Under the pieces are notes generated by a model. It ran no database searches. It was not told the origin of the DNA and saw nothing but the letters and a program-made list of their open reading frames with translations. Shown piece after piece: positions 1 to 5,906 of a stretch of DNA of 6,062 nt (position 1 is the first letter of the stretch; each line of letters begins with the position of its first letter). Source of the DNA: Kiritimatiellia bacterium (GTDB taxonomy: Bacteria > Verrucomicrobiota > Kiritimatiellia > RFP12 > UBA1067); NCBI GenBank assembly GCA_016302985.1, contig JAEDMN010000196.1:1-6062 (forward strand). The letters are read 5' to 3'. The position numbers and the translations under genes are program-made.

Positions 1-122
1 CTCCGGCCCCCGCGGCCGCTCCGGCGGCTCCTGCGAAGCCCGCGGCTCCGGCCCCGAAGGCCCCCGCCCCGGCTCCTGCGAAGCCCGCGGCTCCGGCTCC
101 GAAGGCCCCCGCCGCGAAGTAA
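1..122 (+). CDS. C-terminal end of a protein with a Pro/Ala/Lys-rich repeat tail (5' end outside window)
   Basis: The reading frame is open from the left edge (first full codon at 3) to a TAA at 120-122. It encodes about 39 residues made almost only of Pro, Ala and Lys, ending in KAPAAK. The tail holds two copies of a 15-residue unit ending PAKPAAPAPKAPA, matching a 45-nt DNA repeat. Such low-complexity, positively charged tails are known from histone H1-like proteins, cell-envelope linkers and some ribosome-associated proteins, so the tail alone does not identify the protein. The frame is supported by the in-register repeat and by the intrinsic terminator 25 nt after the stop. The function is unknown because the folded part lies outside the window. 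I am fairly sure it is coding and have no basis for a product name. Confidence 0.75.
   Translation, partial: PAPAAAPAAPAKPAAPAPKAPAPAPAKPAAPAPKAPAAK
26..115 (+). repeat. Two tandem copies of a 45-nt (15-codon) repeat encoding a Pro/Ala/Lys unit
   Basis: The string GGCTCCTGCG at 26-35 recurs at 71-80, and the following bases match with only a few changes (for example GGCCCCGAAGG against GGCTCCGAAGG). This gives copies at about 26-70 and 71-115. The period is a multiple of three, so the reading frame is kept. More copies may lie to the left of the window. Confidence 0.8.
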
Positions 123-147
123 CGCGTGGTCCGCATGCGGAACAGAA

Positions 148-178
148 CGCCCCGGGTTCGCCCGGGGCGCTTTCTTTT
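148..178 (+). terminator. Intrinsic (rho-independent) terminator of the upstream gene
   Basis: CGCCCCGGG (148-156) and CCCGGGGCG (161-169) form a perfect 9-bp GC-rich stem closed by a TTCG tetraloop. It is followed by the T-rich tract TTTCTTTT (171-178). This is a textbook terminator for the gene ending at 122. A separate 10-bp palindrome, CCGCATGCGG, lies between stop and stem at 131-140. The T-tract runs directly into the promoter of the next gene. Confidence 0.93.
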
Positions 179-186
179 GCTATACT
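178..186 (+). promoter_or_regulatory. Extended -10 promoter of the glutaminase-like operon; predicted leaderless start
   Basis: TGCTATACT matches the extended -10 form TGN-TATAAT with one mismatch in the hexamer (181-186). Six bases (GGCGAC) separate it from the ATG at 193, so the expected +1 falls on the A of the start codon. There is no good -35; at best TTCGCC (157-162), inside the terminator hairpin. No Shine-Dalgarno sequence precedes the ATG, as expected for a leaderless message. The same arrangement precedes ung and the ORF at 5942. Confidence 0.75.
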
Positions 187-192
187 GGCGAC

Positions 193-2109
193 ATGAAAAA
201 GATTTTCCTTCCCCTGTCCGTGGCGTTGGCCGCCGCGGCGATTGCCTTCCCGTCCTTCGCGAAGGATTTCCGTCCCCCGGCCGTTCCGCTGGTGAGCGTC
301 GAGCCGCATTTCAGCGTGTGGAGCGCGGCGGACCATCTGTATGACCGCGAGACGACGCACTGGGCCGGCGCGGACCAGGCGATCTCGATCGTGCTCGAGG
401 CCGACGGCGTGAAGTACCGTCTCTGCGGGCGCCGTTCGATGGAGGTCTCGCCGCTGCCGCAGACCGGCGTGCGCGTGCGCGCGAACGAGACGGTGTACAC
501 GTTCGGGAACGGAAAGCTGTCCGCCGAGGTGTGCTTCCTGACGCCCCGCCTGCCGGACGACAATCTGGACGTCTATTCGCGTCCCGTGACCTACGTGACG
601 GTGAAGGTTGTCGGCGCGAAGGAATCGAAGATCGACCTGAAGGTCGCGAAGGCGATCGCCACGAACGACGACCGCGCGGAGGTTGTCGAGACGTCCGAGC
701 AGGTCTACGGCGCGCCGGCGAAGGTCTATGCCCGCAAGGTCCAGAAGCCGTTCGACACGAAGGGCGACCGCAAGCGCGCGGACTGGGGCAGGGTCTGGGT
801 GGCGGGCCCGTACGCCTACGCGGACGAGTCCATGACGATGTACATGCTCGCCTATGAGAACGGCGTGAGCGCGCGCTACTTCGGCGAGACGCTCGTCGAC
901 TGGTGGCAGCGCGACGGGAAGCCCTTCGCGCTGATGCTCGAGCAGGCGAAGCACGACTTCCGCGACCTGCGGGACCGTACGCGCGCCTTCGACGCGAGGC
1001 TCGCGGCGCGCGCCACGGAGATCGGCGGCGAGAAGTACGCGCGCATCGCCGAGCTCGCATGGCGCCAGAGCTTCGCCGCGTGCAAGTTCGTGAAGGGCCC
1101 GAAGGGCGAACCGTACATGTTCTCGAACGAGAACGGGTCCGGCGGCATGATCGGCACGGTGGACGTCCTCTACCCGCAGCTGCCGCATCTGCTGGTCGCG
1201 GGACCCGCCTTCGTGCGCGCCACGCTCGCGCCCGTGTGCGACTACGCGGCGAGCGACAAGTGGCCCTATCCCTACGCGCCGCACGACCTCGGCCTCTTCC
1301 CCGTCGCCGAGGGACAGTTCTACGGCATGAAGAAGGGCCAGAGCGTGGGTGGCGGGGACGACGATTCGTCCCGCATGCCCGTCGAGGAGTGCGGCAACAT
1401 GCTCATCTCGCTCGGCGCGCTTGCGCATCGCGAGGGCAGCGCCGAATTCGCGTCCCGTTGGTGGTCCGAGGTGACGAAGTGGGCGCAGTACCTCGAGAAG
1501 GTCGGCTTCGACCCCGAGAACCAGCTCTGCACGGACGACTTCGCCGGCCATCTCGCCCACAACGCGAATCTCTCCGTCAAGACGATCGTCGCCCTCGCCT
1601 GCTACGCGAGGATGGCCGGGATGCGCGGCGAGAAGGACGTCGAGGCCCGCTACATGAAGATGGCGAAGGACATGGTGCCGCGCTGGATGCAGGCCGCGGC
1701 GGGCGGACGCGCCGGCTCGTTCCGCCTCGCGTTCGACCGTCCGGACAGCTGGAGCATGAAGTACAACCTCGTGTGGGACCGCGTGCTCGGCCTCGGCCTC
1801 TTCCCGGCCGAAGTCGCCGACCGCGAACTGAAGGCCTACCGCGAGCTGCAGCTCGCCTACGGCCTGCCGCTCGACAGCCGCAAGAACTACTCGAAGAACG
1901 ACTGGCTCGTCTGGTGCGGCTGCCTCACCGGCCGCCGCGCCGACCTCGCGGCGCTCGTCGCCCCGCTCTACCGCTACCTGGACGAGACCCCGGACCGCAC
2001 GCCGTTCGGCGACTGGTACGAGGCCGACTGCGCGCTCACCCGCAGTTTCGCCGCGCGCAGCGTGGTCGGCGGCGTCTTCATGCCGTTCCTCGTCACCTCC
2101 TGGCAGTAA
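193..2109 (+). CDS. Exported glutaminase A-like protein (DUF4964/DUF5127/DUF4965/DUF1793 family)
   Basis: This is a 638-residue protein with a Sec signal peptide: a KK n-region, a hydrophobic Ala-rich core, and probable cleavage after SFA at residue 23. The mature protein opens with a Pro-rich motif (FRPPAVPLVSVEPHFSVWS) typical of the DUF4964 start of glutaminase A-like proteins. A beta-rich DUF5127-like region follows to about residue 270. A DUF4965/DUF1793 (alpha/alpha-barrel-like) half follows, with family-like blocks MPVEECGNML (395-404), DDFAGHLAHN (448-457), YNLVWD (524-529), GLPLDSR (557-563) and DWYEADC (607-613). Named members include fungal glutaminase GtaA, but most bacterial members have no tested activity, so the substrate is open. 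From memory, Bacteroides homologues exceed 800 residues, so this is a compact form. The start at 193 gives the complete signal peptide and fits the promoter. It is the first gene of an operon with the beta-helix protein 19 bp downstream. Confidence 0.9.
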   Translation: MKKIFLPLSVALAAAAIAFPSFAKDFRPPAVPLVSVEPHFSVWSAADHLYDRETTHWAGADQAISIVLEADGVKYRLCGRRSMEVSPLPQTGVRVRANETVYTFGNGKLSAEVCFLTPRLPDDNLDVYSRPVTYVTVKVVGAKESKIDLKVAKAIATNDDRAEVVETSEQVYGAPAKVYARKVQKPFDTKGDRKRADWGRVWVAGPYAYADESMTMYMLAYENGVSARYFGETLVDWWQRDGKPFALMLEQAKHDFRDLRDRTRAFDARLAARATEIGGEKYARIAELAWRQSFAACKFVKGPKGEPYMFSNENGSGGMIGTVDVLYPQLPHLLVAGPAFVRATLAPVCDYAASDKWPYPYAPHDLGLFPVAEGQFYGMKKGQSVGGGDDDSSRMPVEECGNMLISLGALAHREGSAEFASRWWSEVTKWAQYLEKVGFDPENQLCTDDFAGHLAHNANLSVKTIVALACYARMAGMRGEKDVEARYMKMAKDMVPRWMQAAAGGRAGSFRLAFDRPDSWSMKYNLVWDRVLGLGLFPAEVADRELKAYRELQLAYGLPLDSRKNYSKNDWLVWCGCLTGRRADLAALVAPLYRYLDETPDRTPFGDWYEADCALTRSFAARSVVGGVFMPFLVTSWQ

Positions 2110-2112
2110 CAC

Positions 2113-2120
2113 AGAAAGGA
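2113..2120 (+). promoter_or_regulatory. Ribosome binding site of the beta-helix gene
   Basis: The purine run AGAAAGGA lies 8 nt before the ATG at 2129, inside the 19-bp gap after the upstream stop. It supports the 2129 start. An ATG at 2124, 3 nt after this site, opens only a two-codon frame (ATG GAA TGA) that overlaps the true start. Confidence 0.75.
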
Positions 2121-2128
2121 TTCATGGA

Positions 2129-3274
2129 ATGAACAGACGCGACTTCATGTTCGGCGCCGGATTCGGCGCGGTGGGCCTCGCCGCCTCGACGCCGGCGCGT
2201 GCGAAGGCCGAGACCGCGGGCGCGCGCGGCGACTCCCGCTTCAACGTGCGCGACTTCGGCGCGAAGGGCGACGGCAAGGCGTCCGACACCGAAGCGATCC
2301 AGCGCGCGATCGACGCCGCGGCCGCAGTGCAGGGCACGGTGTGGTTCCCCGCCGGAACCTACCGCTGCCATGACCTCAAGGCGCGCGCGCACATCACGCT
2401 GCTCGCGGACCCCGTGTGGATCTTCCAGGGCGCGAAGGCCGGTGCGGTGCTCGAACTCGACGACCCGAACGCGGCCTGTCTGCTGGACGTGACGGGCGCC
2501 TTCGGCGTGCACGTGCACGGCCTGCTGCTCGAGGGCATCCGCAAGACGCCGAAGCCCGTCCACGGCATCTTCCTGAACAACACCGAGAAGTGGAGTCACA
2601 AGGAGGACACCTTCGTCTTCGACGACATCAAGGTGCAGCACTTCTCCGGCCACGGCATCTACCTCAACCGCATCTGGCTCTTCATCATCCGCCACAGCCA
2701 GTGCTTCGGCAACGGCGGCGACGGCATGCGCATCCGCGGCTGGGACGGCTTCGTGACCGACAACCAGTTCTCCGCGAACGGGGGCAACGGCTTCGGCTGC
2801 GAGCAGGTCGGCGCGACCGTCATGTTCACGGCGAACCGCGTGGAGTGGAACAAGGGCTACGGCCTCTACCTCTGCGGCGGCGACGACTGGAACGTCACCG
2901 GCAACTCCTTCGACCGCAACTGGGGTGCCGGCCTCTGCTGCGAGGGCACGAGCACGCTGGCGGTGACGGGCAACGTCTTCCGCCGCTGCGGCAAGGACTC
3001 CAACCAGCTCGCCGAGGGCGAGAAGTCCTGCCAGGTGCGCCTCAAGGGCGTGCGCGGCCTCGCGATGACGGGCAACACCTGCCTCGCGGGACGCGACGAC
3101 GGCGGGAAGGGGCTCTACACGCCGCAGGTCGGCTTCATCCTCGAGAAGCTCTCCTACTCGGTGATCTCGTCCAACACCCTCTACCGCGGCTTCATGCAGG
3201 AGATGGTCGTCGACCTGGGCGGCCACGGCGAAGGCTTCGTCCTCAAGGACAACGTCGGCTGTCCGATGAAGTGA
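2129..3274 (+). CDS. Tat-exported right-handed parallel beta-helix protein (pectate lyase superfamily type)
   Basis: This is a 381-residue protein. The N-terminus NRRDFMFGAG carries the twin-arginine motif (R3, R4, F6, M7), followed by a mild hydrophobic stretch and probable cleavage after ARA at residue 25, so export is by Tat. Residues 39-64 (FNVRDFGAKGDGKASDTEAI and onward) are the signature opening of the Pectate_lyase_3/GH28-like beta-helix fold. Residues 71-78 (VWFPAGTY) are its usual next strand. From about 125 to 375 there are successive short coils with Asn/Gly turns (for example NGGDGMRI, TDNQFSANGGNGF, VTGNSFDRN, VTGNVFRR, MTGNTC), as in a beta-solenoid. Family members cleave or modify acidic and other polysaccharides, or act as epimerases. 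I cannot assign the catalytic residues, so the substrate is unknown. Cysteine is rather frequent for an exported protein. It is the second gene of the operon and probably works on the same extracellular material as its neighbour. Confidence 0.88.
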   Translation: MNRRDFMFGAGFGAVGLAASTPARAKAETAGARGDSRFNVRDFGAKGDGKASDTEAIQRAIDAAAAVQGTVWFPAGTYRCHDLKARAHITLLADPVWIFQGAKAGAVLELDDPNAACLLDVTGAFGVHVHGLLLEGIRKTPKPVHGIFLNNTEKWSHKEDTFVFDDIKVQHFSGHGIYLNRIWLFIIRHSQCFGNGGDGMRIRGWDGFVTDNQFSANGGNGFGCEQVGATVMFTANRVEWNKGYGLYLCGGDDWNVTGNSFDRNWGAGLCCEGTSTLAVTGNVFRRCGKDSNQLAEGEKSCQVRLKGVRGLAMTGNTCLAGRDDGGKGLYTPQVGFILEKLSYSVISSNTLYRGFMQEMVVDLGGHGEGFVLKDNVGCPMK

Positions 3275-3276
3275 GG

Positions 3277-3290
3277 CCGGCGCGCGCCGG
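3277..3290. other. Perfect 14-bp palindrome between convergent genes
   Basis: CCGGCGCGCGCCGG is its own reverse complement and fills nearly all of the 16 bp between the two convergent stop codons. It could form a short hairpin in either transcript, but no T-tract follows on either strand. It is therefore not a standard intrinsic terminator, only a possible bidirectional stop or stabilising structure. Confidence 0.4.
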
Positions 3291-4805
3291 TCACGTCCGC
3301 ACCGTCACCTCGACGGTGTCCGGACCGGTCGGCGCGAACTCCCAGCGCGTCCGCGCGAGCTTCGCGAGGAAGCGCTCGTCGTGCGAGACGAGCAGCATCG
3401 CGCAGGGCGTGTCGACGAGCGCGTCCTCGAGGCATGCGATCGAAGGCAGGTCGAGATGGTTCGTGGGCTCGTCCAGCGCGATGAGGTGCGGCCCCCGCTC
3501 GACGCCCTGCGCAAGCAGGATCTTGCGGATTTCACCGGGGCTCGGCGTCGCGGACGCGAGCAGACGCCCGGGACGCGAACCGAGCCGCGAGACGAGCGTC
3601 ATGACGCGCCCGAGCGGCGCGTCGTCCAGTTTCTTGACGGACGCGTGGATTTCCCGGGATTCCTCCGCGGAAATCTCCTGCGGAATGACGAGCAGGCGCT
3701 CCGGCGGCACGTTCGCCTGCGCGAGCACGTGCTTCAGCAGGGTTGACTTGCCGAGCCCGTTCGCGCCGACGAGCGCGACGCGGTCGTCCGGTCGCACCTG
3801 GAGCGGCGGGTAGTGGAGGGTGCGCCCGTCGCCGAGGTCGATGCGTCCGGGCGGCAGGTCCACCACGTAGTTGCGCGGGGAGCAGCCGGCGCCCTCGAGC
3901 CAGAAGCCCATCTCGTAGTCGACGCGGATGGACTTGTCGGGCGCCGCGAGCTTCGCGGCGCGCCTGCGCAGTTCGGCGGACTGGGAGAATCCCCAGCCGT
4001 CCTTGCCCTGCAGCTTCGCGACGCCGCGCATGAAGCGCCCGTCGTGGTCGTTGGCCGGCGGCTTCTTCTCCTTTAGCCGCTTCGTGCGGGCCGCGGACTG
4101 CTCGGCGGCCTCGCGGCGCTGCTGGGCGGCGGCGGCGAGGCGGCGGGCCTTGCCTGCGTTCGCGTCGTGCTGCTCGCGGGCGTGGGTTTGTTCGCGGCGG
4201 TCCTGCTCCATGCCCTGCGAGACGCCGCCGGGGCGCATCTGGATGCGCGGCGGGAAGATGAAGAGGCACTGCGAGCAGAGGGCGTCGAGGAACTCGCGGT
4301 CGTGCGAGACGAGCAGGCCGGCGCCGCGGAAGCGCTTCAGCGCCTCGAGCAGGATCCGCTTCGTCGCGCCGTCGAGGTGGTTCGTGGGTTCGTCGAGGGC
4401 GAGCACGTCGGGGGCGTGCCAGAGGGCGATCGCGATCTGCACGCGCTTGCGTTCGCCGTGGCTGAGCGTATCCCAGCGGTCCGCCCAGTCGTCGGAGATG
4501 CCGAGCAGGCGGCGGAGGTCCATTGCGGGGGCGTCCCAGCAGTTCATGAAGTCGTCCCACGCGTCCGGCGGGGCGTCCGTGCGCTGCACCGCGTACTGCG
4601 CGGTGCCGATCTGGCGGATGGCCCCCTCGGTGGGCTTCAGCGTGCCGGCGGCGAGTTTGAGCAGGGTGGTCTTGCCGGCCCCGTTCGCGCCGACGATGCC
4701 CGTCCAGCCGCCCTCGGGGAAGTGGGCGGTCACGTGCGCGAGCAGCGGATCCTGCATGCCCGGGTAGGCGAAGGAGACGTCGTCGAACTGGAGGAACCTG
4801 GCCAT
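3291..4805 (-). CDS. ABC-F family ATPase (two ABC domains, no membrane segments)
   Basis: This is a 504-residue soluble protein with two fused ATPase domains. Domain 1 has Walker A GANGAGKT (39-46), signature LSHGE (114-118), Walker B VLALDE (134-139) continuing as EPTNHLD, and the H-loop His168. Residues about 185-300 form a long charged linker rich in Arg/Ala/Gln/Lys, probably the helical arm that ABC-F proteins insert into the ribosomal E site toward P-site tRNA. Domain 2 has Walker A GANGLGKS (347-354), a divergent signature PSPGE (421-425), Walker B LIALDE (441-446), EPTNHLD again, and His475. Lack of transmembrane helices and the paired EPTNHLD motifs point to ABC-F rather than a transporter. 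ABC-F members act in translation or ribosome-targeting antibiotic resistance; which applies here cannot be read from sequence. The ATG at 4805 lies 4 bp after the ung stop. Only a weak GGTGA-like sequence precedes it, so translation is probably coupled to ung. Confidence 0.93.
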   Translation of the reverse strand: MARFLQFDDVSFAYPGMQDPLLAHVTAHFPEGGWTGIVGANGAGKTTLLKLAAGTLKPTEGAIRQIGTAQYAVQRTDAPPDAWDDFMNCWDAPAMDLRRLLGISDDWADRWDTLSHGERKRVQIAIALWHAPDVLALDEPTNHLDGATKRILLEALKRFRGAGLLVSHDREFLDALCSQCLFIFPPRIQMRPGGVSQGMEQDRREQTHAREQHDANAGKARRLAAAAQQRREAAEQSAARTKRLKEKKPPANDHDGRFMRGVAKLQGKDGWGFSQSAELRRRAAKLAAPDKSIRVDYEMGFWLEGAGCSPRNYVVDLPPGRIDLGDGRTLHYPPLQVRPDDRVALVGANGLGKSTLLKHVLAQANVPPERLLVIPQEISAEESREIHASVKKLDDAPLGRVMTLVSRLGSRPGRLLASATPSPGEIRKILLAQGVERGPHLIALDEPTNHLDLPSIACLEDALVDTPCAMLLVSHDERFLAKLARTRWEFAPTGPDTVEVTVRT

Positions 4806-4809
4806 GGGG

Positions 4810-5475
4810 TCACCACTTCACCGGTTCGACGCCGTGGGCGCGCAGGTAGTCGTCCGCCTTGCGGAAATGCCCGCAGCCGAAAAAGCCGCGGTAGGCCGAG
4901 AGCGGCGAGGGGTGCGCGGTCTCGAGCACGAGATGGCGGGCGCGGTCGATGACGGCGCCCTTGCGCTGGGCGTAGGAGCCCCAGAGCATGAAGACGAGGT
5001 GTTCGCGGCGCTGGGCGAGCGCCTTCACGACGGCGTCGGTGAACGTCTCCCAACCCTTGCCCTGGTGGCTGCCCGCGCAGCCGGCGTCGACGGTCAGCGT
5101 CGCGTTGAGGAGCAGCACGCCCTGGTCGGCCCAGGCCGAGAGGTCCCCGTTGCGGTTCAGGAAGGGCGTGCCGTACTCGGCCTCGAGCTCCTTGTAGATG
5201 TTGAAGAGGGAGGGCGGCACGGCGACGCCGGGCTGGACCGAGAAGCAGAGGCCGTGGGCCTGGTTGGGTCCGTGGTAGGGGTCCTGGCCGAGGATGACGA
5301 CCTTGACCTTGTCGAAGGGCGTGCGGTTGAACGCCTCGAAGATGAAGCGGCCGGGCGGGTAGACCGTCCCCTTGGCGTAGGCATTGCGCACGAACTGCGC
5401 AAGCGCCGCGAAATACGGGCTGTCGAACTGCTCCTGCAGGATGCCCCGCCACGATTCGTCGATCTTCACGTCCAT
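4810..5475 (-). CDS. ung: Uracil-DNA glycosylase, family 1 (UNG)
   Basis: This is a 221-residue enzyme, close to the usual length of bacterial Ung. It removes uracil from DNA after cytosine deamination or dUMP incorporation and so starts base-excision repair in the cytoplasm. Family 1 motifs are complete: the water-activating loop GQDPYHG (63-69, catalytic Asp65), the stacking Phe78 in GLCFSV, the uracil-binding LLLN (121-124, Asn124), and the DNA-intercalating loop HPSPLSAYRGFFG (188-200, His188). The same frame stays open upstream to 5997, but that part overlaps the neighbouring gene and does not resemble Ung. The start at 5475 gives the normal N-terminus (MDVKIDESW). It sits six bases after a TGCTATACT promoter, suggesting a leaderless mRNA. 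The ABC-F gene follows 4 bp after the stop, probably in the same transcript. Confidence 0.97.
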   Translation of the reverse strand: MDVKIDESWRGILQEQFDSPYFAALAQFVRNAYAKGTVYPPGRFIFEAFNRTPFDKVKVVILGQDPYHGPNQAHGLCFSVQPGVAVPPSLFNIYKELEAEYGTPFLNRNGDLSAWADQGVLLLNATLTVDAGCAGSHQGKGWETFTDAVVKALAQRREHLVFMLWGSYAQRKGAVIDRARHLVLETAHPSPLSAYRGFFGCGHFRKADDYLRAHGVEPVKW

Positions 5476-5481
5476 GGCGCT

Positions 5482-5490
5482 AGTATAGCA
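5482..5490 (-). promoter_or_regulatory. Extended -10 promoter of ung; predicted leaderless start
   Basis: Read on the minus strand this is TGCTATACT, the same nine bases as the promoter at 178-186. It is followed by AGCGCC and then the ATG at 5475. The six-base spacing puts the expected +1 on the A of the start codon. No convincing -35 hexamer is visible at 16-18 bp. The element lies in the 38-bp gap after the TIGR04076-like gene, so ung can be transcribed independently of that gene. Confidence 0.75.
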
Positions 5491-5513
5491 CACTTGCCGC
5501 GGTCCACCCGCCG

Positions 5514-5837
5514 TCAGGACCGGAGGTCGTCCACGGCCTCGACAAGGAAGCTGACGGGACGGAATCCATCGTTGCAGGAAAGGAGGGCGGAGTCGGGGTT
5601 CTTCATCCAGCCGCCGTAGAAGTCGCGCGCGCCGTGCGCCAGCGCCATCACGAACGGCTGCAGCGTGGACCAGGCCGAGGGACAGAGCCCGTCGGGCTTC
5701 GTCCAGGGATCCGCGACGTGGAAGACCTGGCCCTCCTCGAGGTCGCAGGCGTGTTCGATCGGGTTCTCGTACTTCGCGATCAGGTCCGCATGGCGGACCT
5801 TCCGCACGACCGTGATTCTGACTTTCCGCATCGACAT
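5514..5837 (-). CDS. TIGR04076-like small protein of unknown function
   Basis: This is a 107-residue protein with no signal peptide or membrane segment. The pattern matches my recollection of the TIGR04076 family. It has an N-terminal strand KVRITVVR, then a conserved Cys before a Glu-Gly-Gln (HACDLEEGQVF, Cys31). A second Cys precedes an aromatic (GLCPSAW, Cys52), then a helix with an Ala-His-Gly turn, and a third Cys near the end (CNDGFRPVSF, Cys88). The family has no established function as far as I know; the three cysteines could bind a metal or be redox active, which is inference only. The start at 5837 has AGGA 7 nt upstream. The ATG at 5831 (MRKVRIT) is an alternative that matches the usual family N-terminus more closely. 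It has its own promoter, with ung 38 bp downstream on the same strand. Confidence 0.85.
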   Translation of the reverse strand: MSMRKVRITVVRKVRHADLIAKYENPIEHACDLEEGQVFHVADPWTKPDGLCPSAWSTLQPFVMALAHGARDFYGGWMKNPDSALLSCNDGFRPVSFLVEAVDDLRS

Positions 5838-5844
5838 CGCCTTG

Positions 5845-5848
5845 TCCT
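5845..5848 (-). promoter_or_regulatory. Shine-Dalgarno core of the TIGR04076-like gene
   Basis: On the minus strand AGGA is followed by CAAGGCG and the ATG at 5837, a spacing of 7 nt. This favours 5837 over 5831, although the AAGG a few bases later could serve 5831. It is a plausible ribosome binding site in the one promoter-proximal gene here that has a predicted leader. Confidence 0.55.
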
Positions 5849-5889
5849 GTTTCCCATGACATCCCGCTGCGCCGCAGCTTGCGCGGGTA

Positions 5890-5898
5890 AGTATACCA
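5890..5898 (-). promoter_or_regulatory. Extended -10 promoter of the TIGR04076-like gene
   Basis: Minus-strand TGGTATACT is again TGN-TATACT. The predicted +1 is near 5883, giving a leader of about 46 nt before the ATG at 5837, unlike the leaderless arrangement of the other three promoters. No clear -35 is visible. An interrupted palindrome (5863-5887) overlaps the predicted start of transcription. Confidence 0.6.
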
Positions 5899-5906
5899 TG
5901 GCCGCG

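Noticed and set aside
126..344. 72-codon + strand frame starting GTG/ATG before the glutaminase-like gene
   Set aside because: Runs through the terminator hairpin and into the signal-peptide region of the real gene; Arg-rich, no ribosome binding site.
903..2132. 409-codon + strand frame overlapping the glutaminase-like gene
   Set aside because: Arg/Pro/Ala-rich product with no motifs, antiparallel to nothing known; a GC-bias shadow of the real frame, which has a signal peptide and family blocks.
2093..3226. 377-codon - strand frame opposite the beta-helix gene
   Set aside because: Product is a monotonous Val/Ala/Glu/His-rich string typical of the complement of a GC-rich gene; the + strand frame has a Tat signal, ribosome binding site and beta-helix pattern.
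2416..3813. 465-codon + strand frame spanning the convergent junction
   Set aside because: Crosses two well-supported genes on opposite strands, composition Arg/Leu/Pro-rich, no start signals.
3532..4560. 342-codon - strand frame inside the ABC-F gene
   Set aside because: Arg/Pro/Ala-rich out-of-frame shadow; the ABC-F frame contains both complete sets of ATPase motifs.
4167..4952. 261-codon + strand frame opposite ABC-F and ung
   Set aside because: Valine/glycine/arginine-rich reverse-complement shadow without recognisable motifs or initiation signals.
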